The position numbers and the translations under genes were made by a program. From Sodalis ligni (GTDB lineage Bacteria > Pseudomonadota > Gammaproteobacteria > Enterobacterales > Enterobacteriaceae), in assembly GCF_016865525.2 (NCBI RefSeq), contig NZ_CP075169.1, positions 1,612,337 to 1,676,336 of the forward strand: 64,000 nt of DNA. Reading direction: 5' to 3'. Of this stretch, positions 29,139 through 37,942 are shown in pieces. Each line of letters begins with the position of its first letter. The first letter of the stretch is position 1. The notes beneath the pieces were generated by a model. The model was not told the origin of the DNA. It was given only the letters and a program-made list of their open reading frames with translations, and ran no database searches.

Positions 29139-29561
29139 ATGGCCCGGAGACGCGGTCGCAGAGAACTGAAGTCAGAGATCAATATCGTTCCCTTGCTCGA
29201 TGTGTTGTTGGTCCTGGTATTAATTTTTATGGCTACGGCGCCGATAATTACGCAGAGCGTCGAAGTCGACCTGCCGGACGCGACGGATTCGAAAGCGGTG
29301 AGCAGTGACGATAATCCGCCGGTGATCGTGGAAGTGGCAGGCGTCGGCCAGTACAGTCTGGTGGTGGACCACAACCGTATGGAGCAATTACCGCCGGAAC
29401 AGGTGGTTGCCGAGGCGCGATCCCGCATTACGGCCAATCCCAAAACGGTATTTCTGATTGGTGGCGCGAAAGACGTGCCCTATGATGAGATTATCAAGGC
29501 GCTGAATCTGCTGCATCAGGCCGGCGTGAAGTCGGTAGGCCTGATGACCCAGCCTATTTGA
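29139..29561 (+). CDS. tolR: Tol-Pal proton-channel subunit TolR
   Basis: A 140-residue ExbD/TolR protein with one N-terminal membrane helix and a periplasmic domain. INIVPLLDVLLVLVLIFMATAP carries the essential Asp of the channel. The C-terminal domain (VFLIGGAKDVPYDEIIKALNLLHQAGV) is the dimeric peptidoglycan-gating part. A strong AAGGAGGGG precedes the ATG. It is intact although its partner tolQ is broken. Confidence 0.95.
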   Translation: MARRRGRRELKSEINIVPLLDVLLVLVLIFMATAPIITQSVEVDLPDATDSKAVSSDDNPPVIVEVAGVGQYSLVVDHNRMEQLPPEQVVAEARSRITANPKTVFLIGGAKDVPYDEIIKALNLLHQAGVKSVGLMTQPI

Positions 29562-29615
29562 TGGCATGCGGATAATGCGCGCTCTTTTTGGCAAACCTGT
29601 TTTTGGGAATCGATT

Positions 29616-30929
29616 GTGGTAAAGGCAACCGAACAGAACGATAAGCTCAAACGTGCCATTATTGTCTCGATTATCCTGCATATTCTCCTGTTCGGTTTTC
29701 TGATCTGGAGTTCTTACACGCAGGATGTCGACACAAGCGGCGGCGGGGGAGGCGGCTCGTCTATCGATGCGGTTATGGTCGATCCCGGTGCCGTGGTACA
29801 GCAGTATAACCGTGAACAGAATCAGCAGACGGATGCTCAGCGTGCCTCGCAATTACGTGAAAAGCAGGCTCAGCAGCAGGCTGAAGAGCTGCAGCAGAAG
29901 CAGGCGGCCGAGCAGCAGCGTCTGAAGGAACTTGAGAAGGACCGGCTGGCGGCGCAGGAAGCGGCCGAACAGCAGAAAGAGCAGCAGGCCGAGCAGCAAA
30001 AGCAGGCCGCGTTGCAAAAACAGCAGGCGGAAGCCGCCACTAAACAGGCGCAAGAGCAGCAGAAACAGGCTGAAGCGGCGGCGGCCCAGGCCAAGGCCGA
30101 AGCGGCCGAGCAAGCGAAAGCCGCCGCCGAGCAGGCCAAAGCGGCCGCCGAAGCGAAAAAGCAGGCCCAGGCTGAAGCCAATAAGGAAGCGGCCGCCGCT
30201 GCCGCCGCGGCGAAAAAGCAGGCTGATGCCGCCGCGGCAGCCGCCGCTCAGGCTAAAGCGCAGCAGGCGGCTCAAGACAAGGCGGAACAGGCGGCCCAGG
30301 CCAAGGCGGCACAGGCCGCCAAGGCCAAGGCCGCGGAAGAAGCCAAGCAGGCCGCCGCCGAAGCGGCGCAAGAAAAAGCCGATGCCGCGGAGGCCGCGCA
30401 AGAGAAAGCCGCCGCCGCCACAGCCGCCAAGGAGAAAGCCGCCGCCGCCGCCGAGGCGAAGGCCAGCGCCGCCGCGGCGAAAAAAGCCGCCGCAGATGCC
30501 AAGAAAGCCGCTGCGGCCGCCGCCGCCAAGAACTCCAGTGAGGTCGATGATCTGCTGGGAGGCCTGACGGATTCCAAGAACGCGCCGAAAGCCGGCGGCG
30601 GTCCCACGAAGGGGGGCAAACCCGCAGGCGCCGGCAACAGCAAGCAGAGCGGGGCGACCGGCGCGGAAATCAATGGCTATGCCAGCCAGGTGAAAGCGGC
30701 AATTCAGCAGAAATTTTATTCGGATCCGTCATTTAACGGCAAAATCTGTGATCTGCGTATCAAATTGGCCCCGGACGGTATGCTGATTTCCGTAAGTCCA
30801 GAAGGGGGCGATCCGGCGTTGTGCCAGGCGGCGGTTTCAGCGGCCCGACTGGCAAGAATACCGAAACCGCCTAGTGCGCAAGTTGCTGAAGCATTCAAGG
30901 ATGCGGTAGTTACGTTTAAACCGCAATAA
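29616..30929 (+). CDS. tolA: Tol-Pal energy transducer TolA
   Basis: A 437-residue inner-membrane protein spanning the periplasm. It starts at GTG 29616 (VKATEQNDKLKRAIIVSIIL). Residues ~13-34 form the membrane helix. GGGGGGSSIDAVMVDPGAVV follows, then about 270 residues of Ala/Lys/Glu/Gln-rich helical repeat (domain II). The C-terminal domain III (GAEINGYASQVKAAIQQKFY, with Cys in GKICDLRIKLAPDGML and DPALCQAA) binds Pal and TolB. Low-complexity domain II leaves several other frames open; those are not genes. Confidence 0.95.
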   Translation: MVKATEQNDKLKRAIIVSIILHILLFGFLIWSSYTQDVDTSGGGGGGSSIDAVMVDPGAVVQQYNREQNQQTDAQRASQLREKQAQQQAEELQQKQAAEQQRLKELEKDRLAAQEAAEQQKEQQAEQQKQAALQKQQAEAATKQAQEQQKQAEAAAAQAKAEAAEQAKAAAEQAKAAAEAKKQAQAEANKEAAAAAAAAKKQADAAAAAAAQAKAQQAAQDKAEQAAQAKAAQAAKAKAAEEAKQAAAEAAQEKADAAEAAQEKAAAATAAKEKAAAAAEAKASAAAAKKAAADAKKAAAAAAAKNSSEVDDLLGGLTDSKNAPKAGGGPTKGGKPAGAGNSKQSGATGAEINGYASQVKAAIQQKFYSDPSFNGKICDLRIKLAPDGMLISVSPEGGDPALCQAAVSAARLARIPKPPSAQVAEAFKDAVVTFKPQ

Positions 30930-31070
30930 ACGGTAAAGAAGTCTAAATGGCAAGGTAAATCTTTAAGATTTAGACTATGTTGTCAGCCTGGTCCTTGTAG
31001 TTATGTTTAAGAAGTTTGGCTAAAATTCTGCTAATTTATCGGGGCGTAACGCGTCGGTATGGGAGATGAA

Positions 31071-32363
31071 ATGAAGCAGGCATTTCGAGTAGCGCTAAGT
31101 TTACTATTTTTATGGGCATCCATACTTCATGCCGAAGTGAGAATCGAGATCACCCAGGGGGTGGACTCGGCAAAACCTATCGCCGTAGTGCCTTTCAAAT
31201 GGGCCGGTCCGGGAGCCGCTCCTGAGGAAGTGGGCACCATCGTCGGGGCGGATTTGCGCAACAGCGGCAAATTCAACCCCATCGACCCCGCCCGTATGCC
31301 GCAGCAGCCCGCCACCGCCGCGGAAGTGACCCCGGCTGCCTGGACCGCCCTCGGCATTGACGCCGTGGTGGTGGGCCAGGTCCAGCCCGGCGCCGACGGC
31401 GGTTATGTGGTGAGCTACCAGCTGGTGGATACTTCCGGCAGCGCTCCCTCCGTGCTGTCCCAGAATCAATTCAAGGTGACCAAGCAGTGGCTGCGCTATG
31501 CCGCGCATACCGTCAGCGACGAATCCTTCGAAAAGTTGACCGGGATCAAGGGCGCGTTCCGCACACGCATTGCATATGTGGTACAAACCAACGGCGGGCA
31601 GTATCCTTATGAGCTGCGCGTTTCCGATTACGACGGTTTCAACCAGTTCGTGGTCCATCGTTCGCCTCAGCCCCTGATGTCACCGGCCTGGTCGCCGGAC
31701 GGCAGCAAACTGGCTTACGTTACCTTCGAAAGCGGCCGTTCCGCCCTGGTGGTGCAAACCCTGGCCAACGGCAACGTCCGCCAGATTGCCAGCTTCCCGC
31801 AGCACAACGGCGCGCCGTCGTTTTCTCCTGACGGCAGTAAATTGGCGTTCGCCCTGTCGAAGACGGGCAGTTTGAATTTGTATGTAATGGATTTGGGCTC
31901 CGGCCAGATCAGGCAAGTCACTGATGGCCGCAGCAACAATACGGAACCGACCTGGTTCCCGGACAATCAGACCCTGGCGTATACTTCCGACCAGGGCGGT
32001 CGTCCGCAACTGTATAAAGTGAGTATCAACGGCGGTAGTCCGCAGCGCCTGACCTGGGAAGGTTCTCAGAATCAGGATGCGGATGTGAGCGCGGACGGGA
32101 AATTCCTGGTCATGGTCAGCAGCGATGGTGGCGCTCAACATATCGCTAAACAAGATCTGGTTACGGGAGCCGTTCAAGTATTGTCGGCCACGTTCCTGGA
32201 TGAGACGCCTAGCGTCGCTCCCAATGGCACAATGGTAATCTATAGCTCCACACAGGGAATGGGTTCCGTGTTACAGCTGGTCTCGACTGATGGGCGTTTC
32301 AAAGCGCGTCTTCCGGCGACTGATGGACAGGTAAAATTTCCTGCCTGGTCTCCGTATCTGTGA
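31071..32363 (+). CDS. tolB: Tol-Pal periplasmic β-propeller TolB
   Basis: A 430-residue periplasmic protein with a signal peptide ([20 protein letters not shown], cleavage before EVRIEI), an N-terminal α/β domain and a six-blade β-propeller (repeated [27 protein letters not shown] and [14 protein letters not shown] motifs). The ATG 31071 is preferred over an in-frame ATG four codons earlier: GGGAGAT is well placed and the length equals that of E. coli. About 140 bp of spacer with a 9-bp inverted repeat (30940-30976) separates it from tolA. Confidence 0.96.
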   Translation: MKQAFRVALSLLFLWASILHAEVRIEITQGVDSAKPIAVVPFKWAGPGAAPEEVGTIVGADLRNSGKFNPIDPARMPQQPATAAEVTPAAWTALGIDAVVVGQVQPGADGGYVVSYQLVDTSGSAPSVLSQNQFKVTKQWLRYAAHTVSDESFEKLTGIKGAFRTRIAYVVQTNGGQYPYELRVSDYDGFNQFVVHRSPQPLMSPAWSPDGSKLAYVTFESGRSALVVQTLANGNVRQIASFPQHNGAPSFSPDGSKLAFALSKTGSLNLYVMDLGSGQIRQVTDGRSNNTEPTWFPDNQTLAYTSDQGGRPQLYKVSINGGSPQRLTWEGSQNQDADVSADGKFLVMVSSDGGAQHIAKQDLVTGAVQVLSATFLDETPSVAPNGTMVIYSSTQGMGSVLQLVSTDGRFKARLPATDGQVKFPAWSPYL

Positions 32364-32406
32364 TGCATGTGTAAATATGTATGGCAAACTATAAAAGGAA
32401 AATGAG

Positions 32407-32922
32407 ATGCAACTGAACAAAGTGCTAAAAGGGCTGATGTTGGCTGTGCCAGTACTGGCTATCGCCGCGTGTAGTTCCCACAAAAGCGCTAACAATGGTG
32501 CTGATACCTCCATGGGCGCTGGCACTGGTATGGACAATAGCGGTGCAAATAATTCGTCCTCCACAGAACAGGCTCGCCTGCAGATGCAAGAACTGCAGAA
32601 GAACAATATCGTTTACTTTGATCTCGACAAGTACGATATTCGTTCTGATTTTGCTCAAATGCTGGACGCGCATGCTAACTTCCTGCGCAGCAATCCATCC
32701 TACAAAGTGACAGTTGAAGGTCATGCGGATGAACGCGGCACGCCGGAATATAATATCGCCCTGGGCGAACGTCGTGCCAATGCCGTGAAAATGTATCTTC
32801 AGGGTAAAGGCGTCTCTGCCGATCAAATCTCTATCGTATCTTATGGTAAAGAAAAACCGGCTGTGCTGGGACATGACGAAGCGGCTTACGCTAAAAACCG
32901 TCGTGCCGTACTGGTATACTAA
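32407..32922 (+). CDS. pal: Peptidoglycan-associated lipoprotein Pal
   Basis: A 171-residue outer-membrane lipoprotein. The lipobox AIAAC puts the acylated Cys near residue 22. A Ser/Asn/Gly-rich linker follows, then the OmpA-like domain with [13 protein letters not shown] and [22 protein letters not shown], whose Asp and Arg bind diaminopimelate in peptidoglycan. AAGGA precedes the ATG. Ten bases separate it from cpoB. Confidence 0.97.
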   Translation: MQLNKVLKGLMLAVPVLAIAACSSHKSANNGADTSMGAGTGMDNSGANNSSSTEQARLQMQELQKNNIVYFDLDKYDIRSDFAQMLDAHANFLRSNPSYKVTVEGHADERGTPEYNIALGERRANAVKMYLQGKGVSADQISIVSYGKEKPAVLGHDEAAYAKNRRAVLVY

Positions 32923-32931
32923 GAGAATTGC

Positions 32932-33753
32932 ATGAGCGGTAACTTCAGACGATCTATCATCAGTCTGTCGTTGCTGGTTGGCGTAGCAGCCCCATGGGCT
33001 GCTACTGCCCAAGCGCCAATCAGTAATGTCGGCTCCGGCTCGGTGGAAGACCGGGTCACTCAGCTTGAGCGTATCACTAACGCTCACGCCCAGCTATTAA
33101 CTCAACTTCAGCAACAGCTTGCCGATACCCAGCGCGATATCGATTCTCTCCGGGGTCAAATCCAGGAAAATCAGTATCAGCTCTCGCAGGTTGTGGATCG
33201 CCAAAAACAGATCTATCAGCAACTGGACACCTTGAGTAGCGGCCAGGGTGGGCAGGGTCAGCAAGGCAGCCAAAACGCGGCCCCCACGGACGGCGGCACG
33301 GCGACGGCGTCAAATGACACCGGCGGCGGCCAGGATGCGGCCCCCGCGGCGGCAGCTCCGGCGGTAGGTGCAGCCACGGGCGATGCCAATACCGACTACA
33401 ATGCGGCGGTGTCCTTGGTGCTTGAGAAAAAACAGTACGATCAAGGCATCATTGCGTTCCAGAATTTTGTCAAACGCTACCCGGATTCAACCTATCAGCC
33501 CAATGCCAACTACTGGCTGGGACAGTTGAATTACAACAAGGGTAAAAAAGACGACGCGGCATATTATTTCGCGTTGGTGGTCAAAAATTATCCCAAATCG
33601 CCGAAAAGCTCCGAAGCGCTGTTTAAAGTCGGGGTAATCATGCAGGAAAAAGGCCAAACTGATAAAGCGAAGGCCGTTTACCAGCAGGTGATCAAACTTT
33701 ATCCCAATACCGATTCAGCCAAGCAGGCGCAAAAACGTCTGGCTGGTCTATAA
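32932..33753 (+). CDS. cpoB: Cell division coordinator CpoB (YbgF)
   Basis: A 273-residue periplasmic protein that links PBP1B activity to Tol-Pal constriction. The signal peptide ends near ATAQA. A coiled-coil (VEDRVTQLERITNAHAQLLT and on) gives trimerisation, then a Gly/Ala/Thr-rich linker, then TPR repeats (YNAAVSLVLEKKQYDQGIIA, PNANYWLGQLNYNKGKKDDA and SSEALFKVGVIMQEKGQTDK). It closes the tol-pal operon. The linker is slightly longer than in E. coli (263 aa in total). Confidence 0.94.
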   Translation: MSGNFRRSIISLSLLVGVAAPWAATAQAPISNVGSGSVEDRVTQLERITNAHAQLLTQLQQQLADTQRDIDSLRGQIQENQYQLSQVVDRQKQIYQQLDTLSSGQGGQGQQGSQNAAPTDGGTATASNDTGGGQDAAPAAAAPAVGAATGDANTDYNAAVSLVLEKKQYDQGIIAFQNFVKRYPDSTYQPNANYWLGQLNYNKGKKDDAAYYFALVVKNYPKSPKSSEALFKVGVIMQEKGQTDKAKAVYQQVIKLYPNTDSAKQAQKRLAGL

Positions 33754-33756
33754 GGC

Positions 33757-33833
33757 TATACCCAAAAAATTTGAGTGGCAGGGCGGGGCCGTGTAATGCC
33801 AACGCACCTGCAACTTGAAGTATGATGGGTATA
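33757..33833. repeat. Enterobacterial palindromic intergenic element, copy 2
   Basis: A 77-bp element bounded by TATACCC (33757-33763) and GGGTATA (33827-33833). Inner arms TTTGAGTGGCAG and CACCTGCAACTTGAAG partly pair, and the centre contains CCAACG as in the copy at 24604-24668. It sits four bases after the cpoB stop. Confidence 0.65.
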
Positions 33834-34008
33834 TTCTGGCCTGGAACGTGGTTTAATCACCTAGTTTAGGCCTGAGTGCTCGAAGATCAGGCAGTTGAAC
33901 GCTCCTATTGGAAATTTAGGTTGCGCAGAATTAATTAATTAGTAATATATGCCGCCGTTGCCATGGGAAAGCGTTCTGTCCAGGGTAGCAGTAAGAAATC
34001 GGGTAAAA

Positions 34009-34084
34009 GGGTCGTTAGCTCAGTTGGTAGAGCAGTTGACTTTTAATCAATTGGTCGCAGGTTCGAATCCTGCACGACCCACCA
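34009..34084 (+). tRNA. lysT: tRNA-Lys (UUU), copy 1
   Basis: A 76-nt cloverleaf with encoded CCA. Acceptor GGGTCGT pairs with ACGACCC, the D-arm is GCTCAGTTGGTAGAGC, and the anticodon loop CTTTTAA gives anticodon UUU. The T-arm is GCAGGTTCGAATCCTGC. It lies between cpoB and nadA, where E. coli has its Lys/Val tRNA cluster. No tRNA-Val is present here. Confidence 0.98.
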
Positions 34085-34190
34085 TCATCCGACCAGGTCA
34101 ATTTTTTGTGACGCTCGCGGGATAGCATTTGCCCCGGCGAGTAACTCTTTTTTGCCGTGTTTTGCTCCTTTCGCATAACACCGCCCCAGT

Positions 34191-34266
34191 GGGTCGTTAG
34201 CTCAGTTGGTAGAGCAGTTGACTTTTAATCAATTGGTCGCAGGTTCGAATCCTGCACGACCCACCA
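34191..34266 (+). tRNA. lysW: tRNA-Lys (UUU), copy 2
   Basis: Identical to the copy at 34009-34084 over all 76 nt, including CCA. The two are separated by 106 bp with no other gene. The 3' end of this copy is the first unit of the tandem repeat array that follows, so processing here would release the repeat RNA. Confidence 0.98.
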
Positions 34267-34438
34267 CTTTCAAAAATACCTCCCCTAGCAGCAAATTTCC
34301 TCAAAACGTAAATATTCCACGTGTCGTGCTGGATGAGAACCTGCGCAGGTTTGAGCCGAGCGAAGCGAGACAGCGTTGCCGTATGGCAACGACCCGAAGG
34401 GCGAGGCCAAAGGCCGAGTCATCCTGCACGACCCACCA
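34267..34438 (+). ncRNA. RtT-like repeat RNA, unit 1 (downstream of tRNA-Lys)
   Basis: A 172-nt unit running from the tRNA CCA end to the next copy of CCTGCACGACCCACCA, which repeats the last 16 bases of tRNA-Lys. Internally it has CCTGCGCAGG, a palindrome, GAGCGAAGCGAG, and TTGCCGTATGGCAA, a hairpin. In E. coli the tyrT operon carries about 178-bp repeats that re-use the tRNA-Tyr 3' end and yield the 171-nt rtT RNA. The match here is in architecture and length; homology to that RNA family needs a covariance search. Confidence 0.55.
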
Positions 34439-34609
34439 CTTTCAAAACACTTCCCCTAGCAGCAAATTTCCTCAAAACGTAAATATTCCACGTGTCGTGC
34501 TGGATGAGAACCTGCGCAGGTTTGAGCCGAGCGAAGCGAGACAGCGTTGCCGTATGGCAACGACCCGAAGGGCGAGGCCAAAGGCCGAGTCATCCTGCAC
34601 GACCCACCA
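34439..34609 (+). ncRNA. RtT-like repeat RNA, unit 2
   Basis: A 171-nt near-identical copy of unit 1; the only clear difference is near the start (CAAAACACTTCCCC in place of CAAAAATACCTCCCC, one base shorter). It again ends with the tRNA-Lys 3' sequence and CCA. A third copy starts at 34610 but decays after about 30 bases; its remnant near 34665-34685 keeps GTCGTCCTGCACCACCTACCA. Open reading frames across the array are by-products of the repeat. Confidence 0.55.
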
Positions 34610-34769
34610 CTTTCAAAACACTTCCCCTAGCAGCAAATTTCCACTTAACGCTTATATCGCACGAGTCGTCCTGCACCACCTACCAACATCTTGCTAGAAT
34701 CCTTTCAACTAAACAAATATACAAAATAACACAAATTTATGGGGACTTTTGCTGCAAATTTGATTATTT

Positions 34770-34787
34770 TGTTTAGTATATAAAACA
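34770..34787. promoter_or_regulatory. NadR operator upstream of nadA
   Basis: TGTTTAGTATATAAAACA differs at one base from the 18-bp enterobacterial NadR palindrome TGTTTA-N6-TAAACA. It lies 72 bp before the nadA start in an AT-rich stretch, as expected for NAD-dependent repression of quinolinate synthesis. Confidence 0.75.
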
Positions 34788-34859
34788 TTCAGGTCGTAAA
34801 CAGACCCACTGGCACAGGTCGGCATGTTGCCCTTGCACCGGAATATATGCGAGATAAAG

Positions 34860-35921
34860 ATGATTGAGCTACTGGATACCAATGCTGCCATTTACCCGTT
34901 TCCGCCTAAACCACGGCCGCTCAGCGTGGATGAAAAGCAGTTTTATTATAGCAAAATCAAAGAACTGTTAAAGCGGCGCAATGCGGTAATGGTCGCTCAT
35001 TATTATACTGACCCTGAGATCCAGGCGCTGGCGGAAGCCACCGGCGGCTGTGTGGCCGACTCCCTGGAGATGGCCAGATTCGGCAGTACCCATCCCGCCA
35101 CCACATTGCTGGTGGCCGGTGTGCGTTTTATGGGCGAAACGGCAAAAATTCTCAGTCCGGAAAAAACCGTGCTGATGCCGACCCTCAAAGCGGAGTGTTC
35201 GCTGGATTTGGGCTGTCCCATTGAAGAGTTCAGTGCTTTTTGCGATGCTCATCCCGATCGCACCGTGGTGGTTTATGCCAATACCTCCGCCGCGGTGAAA
35301 GCCCGTGCCGACTGGGTTGTCACCTCCAGTATCGCCGTGGAACTTATCGAGCATTTGGACGGCCTGGGTGAAAAAATCATTTGGGCGCCGGATCGTCATC
35401 TCGGCCGCTACGTGCAGCAACAGACCGGGGCGGATATTCTCTGCTGGCAAAGTGCCTGTATCGTCCATGACGAATTCAAAACCCAGGCGCTACTGCGTAT
35501 GAAGGCCCTTTATCCCGAGGCCGCGGTACTGGTTCATCCCGAGTCGCCCCAGGCGATTGTGGAGATGGCCGACGCGGTGGGGTCCACCAGCCAGCTCATT
35601 CAGGCCGCGAAAAGGCTGCCGCAGCAGCAGATGATTGTCGCCACCGACCGGGGCATTTTTTACAAAATGCAGCAAGCCTGCCCCGATAAAATGCTGTTGG
35701 AAGCCCCTACCGCCGGCGATGGAGCAACCTGTCGCAGCTGTGCCCATTGTCCCTGGATGGCCATGAACGGCCTTGAAGCCATAGCACGGGGACTTGAAGA
35801 GGGAGGGGAACAGCATGAAGTGCATGTGGCTGCAGGGCTGCGTGACAAGGCGCTGGTGCCGCTGAACCGCATGTTGTCGTTCGCGGCCGGGCTGAATGTC
35901 AAGGTCACCGGCAATGCCTGA
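34860..35921 (+). CDS. nadA: Quinolinate synthase
   Basis: A 353-residue [4Fe-4S] enzyme that condenses iminoaspartate with dihydroxyacetone phosphate in NAD synthesis. The start ATG 34860 gives [20 protein letters not shown], matching E. coli spacing; an in-frame ATG 12 codons upstream is less likely. Seen: [54 protein letters not shown] and the cluster-ligand region [14 protein letters not shown]. pnuC, which follows nadA in E. coli, is absent. Confidence 0.97.
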   Translation: MIELLDTNAAIYPFPPKPRPLSVDEKQFYYSKIKELLKRRNAVMVAHYYTDPEIQALAEATGGCVADSLEMARFGSTHPATTLLVAGVRFMGETAKILSPEKTVLMPTLKAECSLDLGCPIEEFSAFCDAHPDRTVVVYANTSAAVKARADWVVTSSIAVELIEHLDGLGEKIIWAPDRHLGRYVQQQTGADILCWQSACIVHDEFKTQALLRMKALYPEAAVLVHPESPQAIVEMADAVGSTSQLIQAAKRLPQQQMIVATDRGIFYKMQQACPDKMLLEAPTAGDGATCRSCAHCPWMAMNGLEAIARGLEEGGEQHEVHVAAGLRDKALVPLNRMLSFAAGLNVKVTGNA

Positions 35922-35993
35922 ACCTGACAATGAGGATGATGCCAGGGATGGAGCGTTCCCGCGTCTTGCCGGGCGGACTGAGGCTGCCGGCAT

Positions 35994-36956
35994 TCAATGC
36001 GGGTGATGGGCATGTGCGTGGGCATGGGCATGTGCCGGTTCCACCGTGTCTACCGTAATACCGCAATCGTCCTCCGGACACTGCTGGTACTCCATTTGTA
36101 CGGTGGCGTGGCTTATCTGATAGTGATCCAGCAGGTAGTGCTGGATCTGATGAAGCAGGGCGTCGTGGTCATAGGGGGGAATGACCTGGGCATGCAGCGT
36201 CATCACCGGTCTTTCACCCACCTGCCAGACATGCACATGATGGATGTTGCGCACTTCGGGGATATTAAGACACATATCGCGTTTGAGTTTTTCAATATCG
36301 ATTTGACTCGGCGTACCTTCCAGCAGCTCATGCAGGCTCTCCTGCAACAGCCGCCAGCCGCTGCGCAGCACCAGGCATGACACCAGGCATGACAATATGG
36401 GGTCAATATACAGCCAACCGGTGAAAACAATCACTCCCGCCGCCACGATCGCCCCCACCGAACCCAGCAAATCTCCCAGGACATGCAGGGCGGCGGCGCG
36501 CAGATTGATATTCTTTTCCCCTTCGCCGCCGTGGAGCATCCAGAAAGAGAGCAGATTCGCCGCCAGGCCGCCCACCCCGATGATCAACATCGGCCAGCCG
36601 GCGATGGGATGGGGCTGGTAAAAACGCCGGACTGCTTCCCATACGATGAGCAGAGTGATGACCAGCAGGGCCAGGGCATTGATAAACGCCGCCAGGGTGG
36701 TCAGGCGCAGATAACCGAAGGTATGACTGCTATTGGGTTTGCGCTGGGCGAACCTGACCGCCAGCAACGCCATCAGCAGCGCCGCGGCATCGGTGAGCAT
36801 ATGTCCGGCGTCGGCCAGCAGCGCCAGCGAGCCGGTAAAAAGGCCGCCCGCGACTTCCACCACCATAAACAGGGCGGTTATGGCAAACGCCGCCAGCAGC
36901 CGCCGGTTATTGCTGTTTTCCGCCGCGCCATGCGCATGATTGTGTGTAGCCGCCAT
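35994..36956 (-). CDS. zitB: Cation-diffusion-facilitator zinc exporter ZitB
   Basis: A 320-residue inner-membrane Zn2+/H+ antiporter with six helices. The transport-site motifs are intact: [14 protein letters not shown] in helix 2 and HVLGDLLGS in helix 5. His-rich ends (HNHAHG at the N-terminus, the [13 protein letters not shown] tail) and the cytoplasmic C-terminal domain ([14 protein letters not shown]) fit zinc handling. It is convergent with nadA, in the same position as in E. coli. Confidence 0.95.
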   Translation of the reverse strand: MAATHNHAHGAAENSNNRRLLAAFAITALFMVVEVAGGLFTGSLALLADAGHMLTDAAALLMALLAVRFAQRKPNSSHTFGYLRLTTLAAFINALALLVITLLIVWEAVRRFYQPHPIAGWPMLIIGVGGLAANLLSFWMLHGGEGEKNINLRAAALHVLGDLLGSVGAIVAAGVIVFTGWLYIDPILSCLVSCLVLRSGWRLLQESLHELLEGTPSQIDIEKLKRDMCLNIPEVRNIHHVHVWQVGERPVMTLHAQVIPPYDHDALLHQIQHYLLDHYQISHATVQMEYQQCPEDDCGITVDTVEPAHAHAHAHAHHPH

Positions 36957-37162
36957 CAGGGTACCTTAAAATGAATAAAGTCATAAATGAAACGCATTTA
37001 CCTCGAGTATACCGGTGATTGCGAAAGTTACCGTAAAATTTTATGCAGCTATTTTTTACCAAAAAGCACCGGGGCGTTCGGTGTGGCTGCCCCTAAGGTA
37101 ACGTATCGACGGCTGCGGGATATGCTCGCGTCAATGGCCGGATGCGGTGGTGAAATCCGAAT

Positions 37163-37193
37163 AAAAAAAGGAATCAGGCCATGGCCTGATTCC
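37163..37193 (-). terminator. Rho-independent terminator of ybgS
   Basis: A perfect palindrome with two 12-bp arms (37170-37181 and 37182-37193, core GGCCATGGCC) is followed on the minus strand by TTTTTTTAT. It lies about 80 bp past the ybgS stop. Confidence 0.85.
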
Positions 37194-37275
37194 CGGTATA
37201 ATACTCAGTAAAAGATGGCGCTATATAAAAGTGCGGCATTAATCAGAGTATTTGAACAGAAATACTTAAATAGCC

Positions 37276-37632
37276 TTACTGTGTCGTTCCGTCTGTTTTT
37301 GTCCCATTGGGCGTTGAACCGGGACCAGTTTGGACTTTGCTGTTGATGTTAGGACATTTACCATCTTTGCATTTGGTATTTTTATCAATGTCACTGGCGC
37401 TCATATTGGAACTGTCGGTATTGCTGGTGTTAATCTTGCTGTTATCGACATTATTAGGCGGCAGGTTCTGTTTTGCGCCGGGACTGTTCGATTGATTTTC
37501 CTGACCATTATTGGAGGTTGAGCCGGTATCGTTGGATGAACTTGCCGTCGCGGCTAATGCTGCTCTGCTATCCAAAGTCATTACCGCTGCCAAAAAAAAC
37601 ATTGCCATGTTCTTTAGGGTGGTGGTTTGCAT
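37276..37632 (-). CDS. ybgS: Small secreted Asn/Ser-rich protein YbgS
   Basis: A 118-residue protein with a signal peptide (KNMAMFFLAAVMTLDSRAALA, cleavage before ATA) and a mature part rich in Asn, Ser and Thr, probably disordered. The C-terminus KCKDGKCPNINSKVQTGPG and TKTDGTTQ closely matches E. coli YbgS, including two Cys that could pair, and NLPPNNVDNS matches its middle. It lies between zitB and aroG as in E. coli. The function is unknown; it is likely periplasmic. Confidence 0.85.
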   Translation of the reverse strand: MQTTTLKNMAMFFLAAVMTLDSRAALAATASSSNDTGSTSNNGQENQSNSPGAKQNLPPNNVDNSKINTSNTDSSNMSASDIDKNTKCKDGKCPNINSKVQTGPGSTPNGTKTDGTTQ

Positions 37633-37942
37633 AATATTTTCCCTCTTTCGGACTGGGGGTGAATGAAAGCCCGCATTTTTACATTTTTCACGATCGGAAA
37701 ACCTGTTTAAGGCGCATCCGGGGGCCTCGCAAGAAAATGTTAAGCCAATGAATACGGCAGGTTAAGTGCCGGTTATTTTTGGCTTATCATTGTTTAAGCA
37801 TAGCCAACAATCGGCATTGATCAACTTTGAGTTGGCTTATGCCCGAAATGCGCATTTACAGACGAAGTCTGCCGGGCTAGATTATCCGGCATATATCATG
37901 AAGTTATCCCCAGGCGCCGCGGTGCGCAGAGAACTAAAGTTT

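Noticed and set aside
29853..30673. Large reverse and alternate-frame ORFs inside tolA
   Set aside because: By-products of the Ala/Lys/Gln low-complexity domain of TolA.
34206..34776. Open frames running through the tRNA-Lys tail repeats (163 and 94 aa)
   Set aside because: They start inside the tRNA and repeat themselves with the array; there is no RBS and no protein-like composition.
36987..37211. 74-aa forward ORF between zitB and ybgS
   Set aside because: It reads through the ybgS terminator hairpin and has no recognisable features.
37766..37942. Longer N-terminus for AroG and a TyrR box
   Set aside because: The upstream frame is not similar to DAHP synthase and only half a TyrR-like palindrome is seen.
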